Shown: positions 34,001 through 49,000 of the stretch, piece by piece
Numbering within the stretch: the first letter of the stretch is position 1
Layout: every line of letters begins with the position of its first letter
Assembly: GCA_020698575.1 (NCBI GenBank)
Contig: CM036255.1
Coordinates: forward strand, 18,404,501-18,468,500
Direction of reading: 5' to 3'
DNA from: Bostrychus sinensis
Taxonomy: Eukaryota > Chordata > Actinopteri > Gobiiformes > Eleotridae
DNA length: 64,000 nucleotides
Notes under the pieces: model-generated
What the model was told of the DNA's origin: nothing
The model's input: only the letters and a program-made list of their open reading frames with translations
The model's database searches: none
Position numbers and translations under genes: made by a program

Positions 34001-37000
34001 CTGATGAGCCTGAGCACACACATAAATAATAGAGAAGGGAGAGAAAACATGAGATTTGAGACTTGACAACATAAAGCAATTGTTTATTTAGCTGCAAAAC
34101 TCTGGAGATTTCCAGCTGGCTTTGTATGGTAAAAAAAAAAAAAGTATTTCTGTTGATAGACCAGTATCAAGAGCAGTGGTAGAAGAAGCACTTTAAATCT
34201 GTACACAAGTATAATAGAAGTACTATTACTTGAGTAAAATTACTTTGCATACCTGTATAAAATATAAGTCTACATGACCAGAAATGTGAAAGTCAAATTA
34301 TAAAGTGCTTATAGGATTGTGAAAAACTATGATTGTAGAGCTTGTTTAGTCTGATATTATCCCAGCTGGTGGCTTATTGATGCTTTGCAAACTACTCTGC
34401 AACATCACAGCGGCTATTGTTAATATCTCATATTAAAAAACACAAACAAAATAATGGCTTGAAATAGTGTGTGAAGCTTTTGTATACAGTTTGTCTCACC
34501 CAGGTTTAACCTCAAACGGCTTTTCAATTACTCTCTGGAACTCCTGAGCTAGGTTTAAGGCGAGACTGTAGGAAGCAAAATCATTATTGTTTTGGCAAGA
34601 AAAATAAAGGTAGGAATTAGGTCAGGGAGAACGTAACAGCCCTTCTTCGCTCTGAGCCTGTTGTTGACAGTTTTATTGAGATATATATACTGTACAAGAG
34701 CTCAAATATCTAACTCTGTGAAGGAGTTTCTTTAGAAGCCAAAATACTCTCTCTCTCTCTCTCTCTCTTCGTAGCGGCTAATCCCAAATCTGTCTTCTTC
34801 ACTTTCCCGAACAGGATTACTGTCAATCTCTCCTCTTATTGAAACCAAAATTTGACATCCGTCTCTCTTTTCCCATTCTGTCACACTCAATCTCTTACAT
34901 TGTCATCTCTGAAAAATCTAGTTCAATATGCGCCTAAGAAGCTAAATGGTGTTTGGCAGCGAATGGCCTATAATGTTACCTCAGTTAGCAGGATGTAGAC
35001 ACACACTCGCGCTCATAAAAAGGTCATAAAGCCCAAAGCTGTGTTATTAAATCTCATAATGTTGCACTCATAAATCAGCGTGCAAACAGCTGGGCCGCTC
35101 ACACAGATCAAATGCACTGATAAAAAGTACAGCAGTGACTGGCACAACAGAGTTCGTACTGACAGAACAAGGGCTAGGCCAATCACTGTTACATGACTGT
35201 TCAGAGTGCATCAGTATAGCTGGAGGAAAAAAAACTGTGTAGTACTAGGCCCTAAGGTACAGAGAATGGGGCATGCATCAACTTCCAAATTTATTTTAAA
35301 ATTGGGTTGTGCTAATCTACTTCAGTCTATAATCAAAAACTAAATTCAGAGACATTAAAAGTAACCGTAGTAAAAGTAGTAGTGAACAAACACTAGAAGC
35401 ACTAAGAAAGCACTGACCTCCACCAAGGCATTGAATGGCAAATACCCAGACCTGGACCTCAACTGGGGATCTTTTGGTTAAAGGGTAAATGCTTTATCCA
35501 TTGAGCACAAAGGCCTAATATCTCACAGTGGTAAAGGAATCGACTAAAAATAATAATTTATTCCACTTGGGGTTGGAGTTATTGATATTTTTGGCCCCAT
35601 CTCATAATGGTCCAGAATTGTTTGTCTTTGCCTCATTACTTACCTTTTACTAAAGATTTTATCTGAACCCAGCCATTACTTTTTGAGATAATTAACAGTT
35701 TAGCTTAATTTGGGCGAGTTAGAAATGTGACACGGTGAAGTTGAAGTGTCATTGTGACATTAGAGATACTGATAAGCCTGTTTATGACTCTAGTCCGTAT
35801 TTTAAGACACTGCACATCTTTTTACGACCAAATCAATGACATTGCATAGACAGGTGCTTTGGATTTTATCACTCTTTTAAGCTCTGCAGCATTTAAAGAA
35901 CATTTTTATAGGCAATGCATAATTATGACTCAGTTAAAATAATACAATTGCCCCCTGGGATAAAAACTTAGAATAAAAAATAAGATACAGTAAAAGCAAG
36001 AATTAGGCCCATTATTTAATTACCCTTTTGTTTGAGGGCACTGGATACGTTATCTTTGATATTACATATTCAATACATTATTATTACACTTTAATTAAAA
36101 CACAGAAAAAGCTTAAGAACACCAGCTAGATGAAATTTAGCCAAAAAAGTGCATGCCTTGTGTCACGAAATCCAAAATAAAAAATATAAAACTTAATGTA
36201 ATGTGAAATAATTCCCATTTTAGAGTTTCTTGTAACATGCACAAATCAAATGCTTTAAAAAAGATAATCCAATACAGAACTTCAGTTTACCACATCTCCC
36301 CATCACATTCATTGTAAAACCGTTGTTAAACTGTTAGCTTTAATCGCTCCTAAACAATGAAAGTAGAAAGTACTGCTACTTCTCGTTTGGGCTTGGATCA
36401 CACTTTTCTTTCAGCAGCTCTGCCACTTTCTAATTACCTCCTCAGAGAGCGACAAAACGTGCAGAGCAGCAGATTCTGTGGACAGATAATACTGCCTCTA
36501 CCTGAGCTATGATTTCTAAAGAAGGCCTATAGGGCTCAGAGTAACAGCTTTCATATTTTAAAAGTATTTCATAAGTGCTTTAGGTTAAGAAAGAAGCCAA
36601 TATAACATTCAAGGGTACTTTGTAGTTTTCAAATATAATGCATTTAATAATCAGTTTGTTTTACATGTTGGTAGAGAAATATGAATTATAGTCTATAATA
36701 TACAGCCCATAACACAACCGACTGCTGTGCACTGTGCTTTCAGACATATTTCAGCCAAAACCAGCATTAACTTCTTCAGTAGCTCGTTTGTTTAGTCAGA
36801 CCTCAAGGGCCAGCCTTCACTTCACATCTGCTGGTGCAGCCAGCGGTTCACCACTGTTTCGTTCCTTGGACCACTTTTGATAGATACTGACCACTACAGA
36901 CCAGGAACACCCCACAAGAGCCACGATTTTGGAGATGATCTGAGTTTTGTATCACTGCCTTTGTTAAACCAACAACAAACTGCACAGGCACCATTTCTCT

Positions 37001-40000
37001 TTGCCAACACCCTTCTCATGGACCAAACAAACACAACAAGATGGTGTGGACACTCTGGCCCAATCACCTCCTAATGACCTGCTTCATTAGTTAAATGGCT
37101 GTAATTTACTGCCCTCAACAGGGGTCAGGAGGCCAATGGAAACCAGGCCACAGGGGCATCCGGAGGGAGCAGGCTGAATGACGAGTGCAGTGGTCAAGCA
37201 GAAAGCAGATTAGAGGCAAAGGACAAATGTGATTCTATCCTTTAGAAATAACTAGGTCTATAAGTGGGCAGAGTAAAATATAGGAATTAGATACATGATT
37301 TTAAAAAGACATTATAAACAGTATTTTCTGTATCTACTTGCCCAGCATCACTTGAAAATTTAACTTTTATTACTTGCTAATAACATTTGCTAATCGCTAC
37401 AATAAAACATCTAAACATACAGTTGGTAATATTTTCTAACCATGACCTAACATTAAAAGCATGTAGTCAAATGGTTAGTCTTTTGCCTAAACCATCTGGA
37501 TTATACGTAATCAGCTAATACTAAGTCCTCCATAGAAAATGTATTGTGGTCTGCTTAGATTGTTGCAGTACTTCTGTGAACACAGCTTTATTGTTTACAA
37601 ACAGTGAATGGGTCTACGTAGATTAAAAAAAAAAAAAAAAAAAAAAAGCAACAAGTTTACAACTAATCCCATTTTATGTAGTTTTAGCAGGTTCAAGAGA
37701 GTTGACAGCACAAACATGTCTGGTGGTCCATTACTAACCACTGACATCCCAACCACAGACAGATATTAAGCCTGTGCCTTATAGACCATGATGTCTAGCT
37801 AAGCTGACTCACATACATGGCGGAAAAACAACACAAGATCTCCAAAAGGCCTCAAGTCCAATCCCCCAATTACACCGGCTTTTTATCCACCTCATTCCAA
37901 CCACAGACAAATCATAATTAGGTCTGAAAGAGTCTATTAGGATTGTCATTTTTAACTGGGCTCTGGGGTGGGGGGGCATAATTACAAACCCGCCATTCTC
38001 TGGCTACCCTTCTTTTGTCTCCTTAACTGGAACTGAAACAATGAGGACAATTTAAATAGTCAATCAGGAGAGTTTAGCTGCCGTAGGGACTTGTGGACGT
38101 GCCGACTTGGAACAGGAAGTGGGCGCGCTGTTTTTAGGGAAGGTCAGAAAAGAGACAAATGGAAGTTGTTTTGGCACTGAGGAACTAAGTTATCTACAAC
38201 GACTGCGCTCTGCCAAAACTCCTCATCAGCCACTTGAGGGGAAAAGACAAGGAGAGAAAAAGCATTCGAAAATACGTCTTCCACTGACGTTCCTTTGTGT
38301 CAGCAGAAGCATTAACCCCACAAACACAGGCTGTGCTGTCGGAGGAGAATGCAGAATTAGTTGATATTGTCTGCACAATATCATCAGTGACGAGAAAGTC
38401 ACGAACAGTTTCCAGGCCTTAATCAAATCCCAACCGTACATTAGAGTGTGAAAATGTGTTGTCCTTGAGGAAACGCAGTTGTCACAGCAGCAGCGCACTT
38501 ATGTCGGACTAAAACCTCACTCCCTAGAGTCAAAATATGTTTCTTGTTAAGCTTCGACAAGGAAAAGACCATCAAAGAGACTCAGATCCACCAATCTGGC
38601 AGCAAACATTTAGGGGTCGATCTGAGGTATATTTCTCAGCCTGGGCAGCTTTTCCTTCTACCACATGTGCAAACATATGTCTCAGATGTGTAATCACGTC
38701 TGATGAATACAAGGTCTGTGGTTCACTGGGTCGGAGCTGGGGTTATGTAAGCTCAGAGGACGACTGTACTCTCTGAACCTGCAGCGTGCTGGAGCTGGCA
38801 GCGTCATAGGTCAAGGGTCAATGCCACAGCGGCACTCACTGGCACCAGGAACCACTCTCAGGGAAATTACGTACAACATCCATTTCGAGGAGTGTGTGTA
38901 CAGACGGTTATTCATTTACTCCTAATCTGTCCTTATCTCATCTCTGCCAATGTGGATACTGTACACTGGGCTTGTGTTTATGTTTGCAACAGCATTAAGA
39001 GCAATCTACTGCATCTTCAATCACAGTTCTTGCTTTAGATATTTAAAGCAGAAAAATGAGTTGCCACTAGACATGCTTTTAAATGTGCAAACTCTAATTA
39101 CCCATCATCCAACAAAACAATTCTTCCAATGACTGAATAACTGAATCTAGCCAAAAATGATCACAAACCGGTGTAAACTCCCAGCCAGTCCAATACTTAG
39201 ATAAATTCATTTTTGTCAGGAATGGTATCTGGGAAAAGGGAAAAGCCAAAAGGAAAGAACAGTCACTGAAACAAACTGCTAAACAAAAATCTCAATCTAT
39301 TTCCACATTCTCACAGCTGTTCTCAGTGCTGCCCCCTCTCTGTCTCCTCCTACTCTACACTCCACAGGTTACCAGAGGCAGACGGGCCAGAGGCAGACAG
39401 TCTGGCTTCTGCCCAAATGGCTTTCTCCATGGATATAAACAAGCCCACTCCAGCGCTGGACCACACATAAACACCATTCTGAGGACACAGCCACTGCACT
39501 CTCTGCCAGTGTGTGTTGGTGCAAGAGAAAGATGTGTAGCTGGATAGATACAGAATAGACTGTAGAGACTATAGTGTGGGTGGTGAGAGGATATGGTCTT
39601 CATCTTTCAGTACACGAAAATTGTGTTTATAACTTTTCCATCCGCTTACTACCATATTACATCAGAATTATCTGGCAACCCAACCCCCCACGAAGACTGA
39701 GGTATTAAAAATAACTTTTTCTTGGATCGACCGGCAGCAGAAACCCCAGTGAGCCAATTCATTAGTAAGAAAGAGGACAATTACAAACTGTGAAAGAAAA
39801 ACATTAAGCAGCATAATGGAAATTTTGTCAAAGTTTTACAGTCAAGAATGACATGAAAGCTACTTGTCTCAAAATAAAATTCTATCTAATTTACCTTTAT
39901 GTGTGTGCCACTATGACTGATGAGCAGGCAAGTTTCTGGTGTGTAATGTTTACCTGATAAGGTCAGCAAACACTGATGGGTGGGTGGGGTGTAGGTCTGT

Positions 40001-43000
40001 TTACACTTGGCAAACTTTTGACCAGGAAGCAGTATTAAAATTTTGTCAATTAGTTTTCTTTTTTTTAATTACTTTTTTGGGGGAAAAAATGATTAATAGC
40101 AGCCAGGCTCTCATCCTGTGACTCCTTATCAGATTTCTCAGTTGATTGATTTCTTTAATATCTCTGGTTGATACAAAAATCCAGTGAGGGGTGCTTTTGG
40201 TGTGGCCAGCATGAATGCCTTTAATGTACGTGGTCTGTTTACCTCAGAGACATACACCACAATCGTAAAGCAGATAGGGCTTAGGACAATATCAAAGGCT
40301 TCAGTCCTTTTGAAAAGATTATCCTGGCTAACACTGATGTCCTCAAATATCCTGTATTTGTAGACACACACAACGGGAGGGTACAAGCCAGAGATAAGCT
40401 GGCAACAACAGTGTGGGTGTGACGTTTTGAACACACAACCTCAAGGCCTGGACTGACCTTCTCTGCCCCTGTCCTGCTAAGGGTTTATACATATGGGTCA
40501 TGCAAGAGGCCAAGGGGAAAAACAGAGCAAAAGCAGCCCGCCCCGGGAAAAGGTCATCCTCACAGCGTGGACAGTAGACATTCATTTAAACACACCAACA
40601 GTGCTAAACTGGGTCTATAAATACTGTGAAGCAATGAGTGGCAGAGTGGAAAAGCCAAATGGAAAACTGGTCAGTTGTTATCTTAGCAGACATTTTCTAA
40701 ATACACCAGTTATTTTAGACCGATCCAATGCATGAGACAAATTTACAGCGGCCTGTGCTAAATGGTGACATTCTAGTTTTAGCAACAACTAATCATGCAG
40801 TGGAGTCCTGTACAAACAACAGCTTTCATTATTGGCTGGAAGGTTAACTTTTGTGCTAAACGTGCTTCTGTCAGATAGGCACATTTCTTTTACAGTGTCC
40901 AATCCAATCAGCAACTTCGTAGGGTTTTTACAGCTTTTTCTTCTTTCTGTTCTGGGGTCACAATAGCAAATCATTTGCCTCTCAGCATGCAGCCATTTAC
41001 ATATTAAATTAGCATGGTTTTTACTCTAGCTGCCGTTCCTGACACAACCCTCTGTGTTTGTCCAGGCTTTGGACTGGCATAGTTAGCAGCAACGTATATA
41101 CTGACACAATGACAATGATATATTAAGAGCAAAAAATGGCTTTTTGCGTGCATCAAAGAGTGGAGTTTTTTTTTTTTTTTTTTCATTTTTAGGAAGTTTG
41201 ATCTTCACAGAAACAGCTTGTAACAGTGTCTTCATTTACCCCAAATTGCTATTCTTGTTCACACAGTCATAATAAACTTCAACAATGCAAGCACTACATG
41301 TCACGCTAAGCTGTTAATTACTAAACCGGGGCTTTTACAGTTCATTTGATATGGAAGGTGCTACATAATGGCAACAAACCTGAGTAGCATTTGTAGTGCC
41401 GTGAGAGCAGATTGCACAGGAGCAGCTGCGGCGGGTGATAGGCAGAGTGTTAAAGAGACTCGGGAGTTGTTGAAAGGTATGAGGGCGAGATGTGTAAGCT
41501 GATGAAACGCAGGATAATCTTAGCCCTGGGCAAGTACACAGTTATTTGTAGTAAGAGCGTGCTCTACTAGGAGGTTTGTGTGAAGCAGTGGCAGAAGGGG
41601 TGATCCAAATGTGGACTTAAAACACTCTAGGATTGTGAATGTACGTAATGGTGCAATCAGGTGACATTACACAGCTTAGAAAAATAATGTGCAAAGCTGT
41701 AAAATGCAGGCCAGAACAAAGTGAGCTAGTTTTAAATTTGTACTAACTGCCTCCCCCAAGATTGGTATTGTTTGCCTATGTTGATGGGTTTGTTTGCTTA
41801 TAAGAGTAGTGGTTGAATTTGAATTAAATCTAAAGAGCAGTTCAAGAAAAGTGAAGGCCAAAGTGGACAGTAAAGGATCAAATTATTACTTTTGTGGGTT
41901 CTTTACCACTGACATTGTGAATAAAGCATTTACCCCTGAACTAGAAAATTCCCAGTTTGACTCCAGCCCTGGAATCCAAGCCCATAAACACACCAGCAAA
42001 AGGCCTTTCTAAACTTTGGGCATCAGAAGAGCACACAATCACAGCAAAGCTTACCAGTCTCTGTGTAGTACAGGCTATAGATATAGTACTTTATAAAGAA
42101 TGTGATTTAAATGTGCCATTTTTTACCTCGGAGGCAGAGGAAGGTGAGGAAGTCCTCTGTCTTAGGCTTGCGTCGGGACAGGTCCTGAATGGATGAGGAG
42201 AGCGACGAGAGGGAAGAGGAGGACACCGTAGACAGGCCAGTGGTCAGGCTGCTGGAGTCAGACACTTTGACCGGAGTAGTGCTGGGAGAGTTGGGCTGTG
42301 ATTGGGCAAACTTCCTCTGGGCATGAAGCCGTGGCCTGAAGGGAGAGACAGAAGAGGGTTAAATATCTGATTTTTTTTATATATTTTTTTTTAAGATTTC
42401 ATATTTTATACTTCTTGAGCTTAACACTAGATTCAGCTGTGGCAGGAAGATCATTGAGAATATACTCCACGCCTCACACTTCATCATCCGACAGACATTT
42501 AACATATGATACCATCTTACAAACACAAGCCATAAAAAGTACTAGACTGTCACATGACCCACAGTGGCCTTAATCGATTAGTGAAGCAGAGCGAGCGTGA
42601 GAGCTGTAAATGTTGAGGGATAGCGGCAAAAGAAATGTGATATCCTGGTATTATTTGTCAATTTGCCGTGGTGTACACTGAACCGAGGCGAAGATAGGAT
42701 CATGTCTGGAGAACACCCACAATGCATTTGGTGCAGAGACTGGAAGGTGCAGAGGCGTGATTACACTTCAATCAAACAACAGTGTCAGTGTCAAAATGTG
42801 TCAATTCTCTGCCGTAACATGGCTGTGAGTTCAATATGAAAGACACAAGAGACGATAACACCCAGGTAACACTGTTATTGCACCTATGCTTACAGTCAAT
42901 CCCTAAAACAAAAGACTGAAATTAAACTATTAATATGTCACCAATGTTAATGAAGAACATTTTTTGGGAAAACTTCATTTCACTTCATTTCATTATCATA

Positions 43001-46000
43001 GCAAATTGTGACAGAAAAATAAAACAAAGAGTCCCATTTGTCATCTCAGCTTTATTATCAAGCTCCCATTAATTTGTTTAATTAATTATTAATGGAAAAA
43101 ACAGAGAAACAGCACAATAAGAAAACCTTGAACAGGGAAACGAAAGACAGAAACATATTGTCTGAGGATTCATAAGATGTTTAACAACTCCAAAAGCTAA
43201 TAGGGCAAACTCTATAGTCAGTTTTAACATGCATTGTTGTGGCAATTGGTCCAACTTGTTTGTTAAAAAGCAGTATAATGTTAAATTTAAGTTATCAGCA
43301 GCCAAGGCAATGTACTGCACACCTAGCAAGGACTGCATTATTACCACTGACTACAGAGGTCAAAGGTAAAGTGCATTTGTCAGAAAGCAGCGCATTTAGG
43401 AATTTGAGTGACAGCCAAAAATGAAACTACATCTTCAGCCAGTTCTGATGTCTGCCAATTTAAGAAAAAAACAACAACATTGGGTTAAATAAGGAATATG
43501 ACTAACCTTGACCTAAGAAATGTTAAACAACAGAACAGTACCTTCAAAACAAAAAAGCTGAAGAGTTTGGTAAAGTTTCAGAAGGCTGTAGATAAACGTC
43601 AAAGAAACTATGACCAAAAAACAATACAGATACATAAAGAGTTGTGCCACAGTGCAGCCATGAAACAAGTTGTGAGAACAGACGGCTGACAGCACTCATC
43701 ACTAAAATGTAGTGAATAAACAAAACTAATTTCATATTGGAAGCCAGTTGGAAGCTCTAAATGTGCGAATCCAAGTGTGGCATGAGTTTAGACAATCCTC
43801 CCTGTTCCACTAGCTTCCCAGACTGTAGGAACAGAAAGACAAGCAAATGTAAACTAGATATTCAAAACATATTCACACACCCATTTCTTTGCAAACCAGT
43901 TCTTGATGTGCCTCCTCAGAGTGCATTATGAAACCCAGCATGGCTCCAAAGAAGACTATAGAGATGCAGACCGCAGCACAGTCTGACAGGCAAGGGGATG
44001 AAGAAGTATGAGGTTGAGGCCACAAAGTGAGATGGAGTGACTGGAGAGAGAGAGGGAAGGGTAAGCCTATGGAAGCTGAAAACATGGACAAATGTGTGAA
44101 TGCAAGGGAAAATAACGAAAGAGTATGAAAGATTAGGAAGGACGCATAGGTCACTCAAACGCATCACTATATAGAGTCAAAGTTTTGGCTCTGTGCAAAT
44201 TATAATAAAAAGTAAATGAAATCATAAGCAACACCTGTATATGATTTAAGGTTTAGAGTGGCCTCATAACTTTTACGTCTGTTTGGAATCAAAAGTGTAG
44301 CCGCAGTATTAAGGATTTTCTCCACAGCATTAGTTGAAGTTTGATTGGACATAAAAATATGATCCAAGAGCCAACTACACTGTCTGTTTTCTGTTATCCG
44401 GAGCACCTGTCCAAACAGGGCTGCCAACTACTATTTCATGTCCTGGTTTCTATCACAGTGCGGCTTAAACTCATTAAAACTCAATATTCTTTACTGTTAG
44501 CTATGAGCAGAACAGCCACGGAGACATTCGTTTGACTTCATGAAATTAGGTGTGCCCTAACAAGAGATGATTTCCGCTTGCAATGCTAATGAGTAGTTAC
44601 AACAAACCCACAGAAACTCCATATAATCTTTACTAAATAAAAGCTGGGTGTGCAATTTTGTCATTATATTAAACAAACTAGAAGCATTAAGGTGCAAAAA
44701 TCTCCACCAAGGCATTGATTCTATCTCGCAATGATAAAGATAATTCAGGACTTAAACCAAGATCTTCTATTAAGGACTAGTTTTGTCTCTCTACAGACCC
44801 CTAGTGGCTAGAGTTAATACATTTGGGGTAGCAAGCATATACCTAGCTTGCAATGGTAAAGAATTATGTTACAACTTACTGTTACTGCATCTAATAATAC
44901 TGACAAAAATAAATAACCTGCCAACAGATGAACAAACCAACCAGTACCAGCAAAAATATAAACTCATTGAAAGAGGTAAAAAGTGTTGATGAAAATGGCT
45001 AGGATTGAAGCATATTATTAACTCACCTTTGAAATAGTAAGATAAAAAAAAAAACTAAGCATTTTTGAGCCATTTTTTCCATCTCCGCTTACTCTACCTT
45101 TAATACGCCAAGGACAGTATAGTCACACACTTAAAAGAGGCAGTGCAGAGCAGTGTCAGTAAGTTAAATACTTTTCAGTCACTCAGTCTTAAAGTGAATA
45201 TGTATATAAGCCAATCTCAATGGTTAATGGAAGAGAATAATATAAAAGGAAATAGGTCATATGTATAGGGCAGGTATAAAAGCATGAAAAAGAGTTACTA
45301 ATAATAACTAACAATAACACTTCCTGTCTAGACAGACTGAGAGTGCATTAAGGATTTCTGAGATTGTCCTATTATTGGTTAACCATTAGCCAACAAGGAA
45401 AATGAGGTAAATAGCCTGAAAAACAGTATTGTGTAATAAAAATAAAATTATACTGGATGTACTTTCAATACAAACTAAAAAACAACAACAACAAATCAAA
45501 AAGAAAAAAGTGGAAAAGCAACCACATTACTACAACATAACATTTTTGTATGTTTATATGTGACAAAACAAGTTGAGAAGACTTTATTTTAAAATGAATC
45601 AGGTGCCTAAACAAAATCAGCACTGATAGAGTTTTTGAGAGCGCCAGAAAATTGTAAGTTGCTAAAACAATCACAGTAACACTTGTCAAGCAAATTTAAC
45701 CGCTTTCCTTTGAAATTAGGCATTGTCCCAGAGGATTTGCAAATATGCCAACGCTAGGCTGCACCGCTTTATTTAGAACAGATGAGGGGAAAGAGCAAAC
45801 GTGCCTGACAATGACAACTACAGATTAGGGCAGCACAAAATTAGATGTCCGATAATTATGTTGAATATCGCGATAACAATATAACTGGCAATGTTTGCTT
45901 TTTTTAAGTTCCAATTCAATTTAGGCAAAATTTAAGTCTATGTATTTACGAGTCAAAACTAAGTCGAAAGAGGCAAGGACTAAACCAGGCAAATTGTAGA

Positions 46001-49000
46001 TTTAAGAGTAAAGCAGATCTTAATAAAAATATGGGTATATTTGGTCACAACATCGTTTAGCCTCAAGTAAGGATAGAGGCCTATAACATTATTGCAATAC
46101 ATTGTGTCTTATTATACAGATATTGTGTTGATTTGTGATGTATTGTGCTGAACTACTGTACCTGCAGTGCAAGACTCAAGAAGCAGGTAGAAATCCAAAA
46201 GGCAGCATGGAGAACCTTTTTTTTAAAAAACTAGACTGTTTTTTTTTTTCTAAGGGCTGCCACAGCGCTAAGGCCTGAGTGGTAACCTGAGCCTAATTTA
46301 GCCCTGTGCGTGAAAGGCAGGGTACGCCATGTTCCCAGGCGTGATGAGCTATAGAATACTTATTGGTCCAGTGCCATGTTGCCAGCAAAGTGGGGCTTAT
46401 GAAAGTTAAAATTAGAGCCACTGCCCTGATTGAAGAACAGAGAGGGTGAGAATGGAAGAGGAAACGGTGATCCAATAGCGGGCAGAAAAAGTGAGAGATT
46501 ACAGCAGGATGTTCCCATTCATCCTTTTCTAATCCACCTTTCATCCAAGCCTTCCTGCTACCCCCCCTCTGCCGCAGTCTTCAAAGGTCTGCTCTAATGT
46601 CTAATATTACACATGCCACCGAAGCCGCTCCAGCATTGATTATCTCCGAGTGAGAAGAGAAATTCTGACACGTCTATCAGCCAGTGAGCCTGTGAAAAGG
46701 AGTCTGTAAGGAAAAAAAAAAAAAAGAAAAAAAAAAGGTGTTTGTTGTGTGCATCTAATATGTGAAAATGTATATGAGCAAAATCCATAGCTGGCTTGTC
46801 AGACAATAGTCACAGAACCATGACACAGCGCATCATGACTACACTTCACACAGATTTTCCCAAACGAGTGTTACTTCCATCACTATTCTGTACTCTTGTC
46901 TCCTCAACACCTCCCCAGTTTCCATGGGAACTGCTGGGATGGCAGAATTTTTTTTTTCTCCATGTGGTCATCTTGATTTATGCTACAAAAGGTTTTAGAA
47001 CATACAAGAAAACTCTAAAGGAGTGGTTCTCAAACTGTGGTACAGGCACAAGTGGTGCTACGCAGGGTTCTTCTGTTTGTACTCTGTGTTTTATATTTTA
47101 ACTATGTTTACTATATCTTTACTCCTGATTTATCAAAATTTAGAGCTACTCTTATTCCTGCTTATTCCTGTAGACCACTTTGCCTGGTTTAGTCCCAGCT
47201 TAGACCTGGTTTCCTCCCGGATTAGACCTGGTATAGTCCCTGTTTTGTGCTTATTTAGTATTAATGATACATTGTGCTGCATTAGTTTGAAAATTATTCT
47301 TTGATTTGCACCCGGGTTATGTCAAGATTTACCTCATTTTAGTATATTAAAGAGTTGGAAAGTCAAATATTTTCTAAAGTATGAAAAGTTTGAAAAATTA
47401 CTGCTCCATACCACCACAAGTTAAAAAGGTTGTTCAAATGCGTCACGCCTTTTAAATAGACTCTTAAAGCCCTCTTCATAAATAATGTTGCACATTGACG
47501 CAGAATCAAATCCAGATGACTAAGCACCATTTGTTTTATAAGTACAGATGACAACTCCTGATTTATTAAGCCCCATATCAACTCATTTGTGCATATAACA
47601 CTTATAATAGATGCGAGGGAAAATGCCTGGTGTGCCAATTAGGAAGAAAAGGATTTTTAAAAAGCATCCCACCATGCTCTTCTGATTTATTGAACAAAGT
47701 GTCAGTTCAGCAGATTTGTGTGCTTTATTAAAAATGTGCAAGTATAAAGAGTGTATAATAAGGAAAGGGGACAAACAATGCAGATGAATAATGGACTGCG
47801 ATGGATTAACTGATAGAGATTGGACAAATGTTTAGATTTTGAATGTTTTATATTTTTCATATGAAATTGGGATGCACAGAGGTAGAGTGGTTAGCGCTCG
47901 AGCCTCTCAGTAAGAGTTTTGAGTTTGATCCTCGGGCTGGTCGACTGCAGTCTCTGAGGGGAGTCTGCATATCCTCCACATGTTAACATGGGTTCATCCA
48001 GGTACCACAGCTTCCTCCCACGTCCAAAGACAAACTGAGCAAGTGAAGTGATAACTCTTAATAGCCCATAGTGAATAAACGTGAGAGGGAATTGTTGCCT
48101 GTCAGTGTATCTGTGTCAGCCTAGCAAACTAAATGGCCACTGTCCAGTCCAGGGTGTATCCCGCCTAAGGCCACAAGGAGTTGCTGAGATAGGCTCCAGC
48201 CACCCGCAACCCTTTACGCAAATAATGCAGAAGATGGATGAATGTTTAATATTTTAAACATCATAGAGAAGTTTTATGTCACGTATTATGATGAAGACAT
48301 TTAAATATAACCAAGCTCATAGTCAATATTTGTAAACTGGTTGAGATCAGCTGAAGCGTCACTTGTAGACTGTGACCGGCTTTTCACAACTTAGCTATGG
48401 CCGTCATGTTCGCCAGCCGTTGTGTGGTTTGGTTTCAGATCTTTGCTGTACCACAGTAATCTGATATCTGGGTAAGTCTGACAGGTGCAACTTGAGCTAC
48501 TAAGTTGGTGAGCTGATTTGTAAGAGCCTCTGAAACACTCTCTGCCACACTCCTGCACTCCTAATTTAGTAAAAATCTACAAAGCTAAAACTTCTAAAAA
48601 CAGCAGATGACCAACTAAAATATCCAAAAAGTATACAGAATTATTCATTGTGATTCAACTGATTTCATATAATAAAGCCTGAATTTGGTTTAGCTAGAAA
48701 AACAGCTTATATGCATTAGGCAAACTTTTCCACACTACATCCAAAGATTTGATGGTCGCTGGCACCGGGCTGGGACCAAGTCAGACTCTGTGTTCCCTCC
48801 CACAGTAAAGGTTATTGTGTGTGGAGACCAGCACTGATTCTGAGTCAGTTCCTAGGGGCTTGGATTAATTGGCTCCAGATGGCAACACGGTCTGGTTGAA
48901 AGCGTACCTTGCCGCAGCTGGCTCAATGTGCGTCTACACTGATTGTCTATGTGAGGGATGGTCCAAAATGTATGCAGCAAATGGGAAATCAAAAGTGTAG

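Larger units (their letters stand above)
34010..42126 (-). other. jarid2 intron
   Basis: 8.1 kb intron. Contains a hAT-type piece (34172-34300), a CT microsatellite (34747-34769), SINE-like copies (35425-35640, 41870-42000), a Tc1 transposase relic (36838-36939), an A23 run (37625-37647) and a T18 run (41166-41183). Confidence 0.85.

Noticed and set aside
40138..40434. 98-residue open frame on the - strand within a jarid2 intron
   Set aside because: Checked as a cassette exon; no similarity to JARID2 and no suitable phase-matching splice pair noted.
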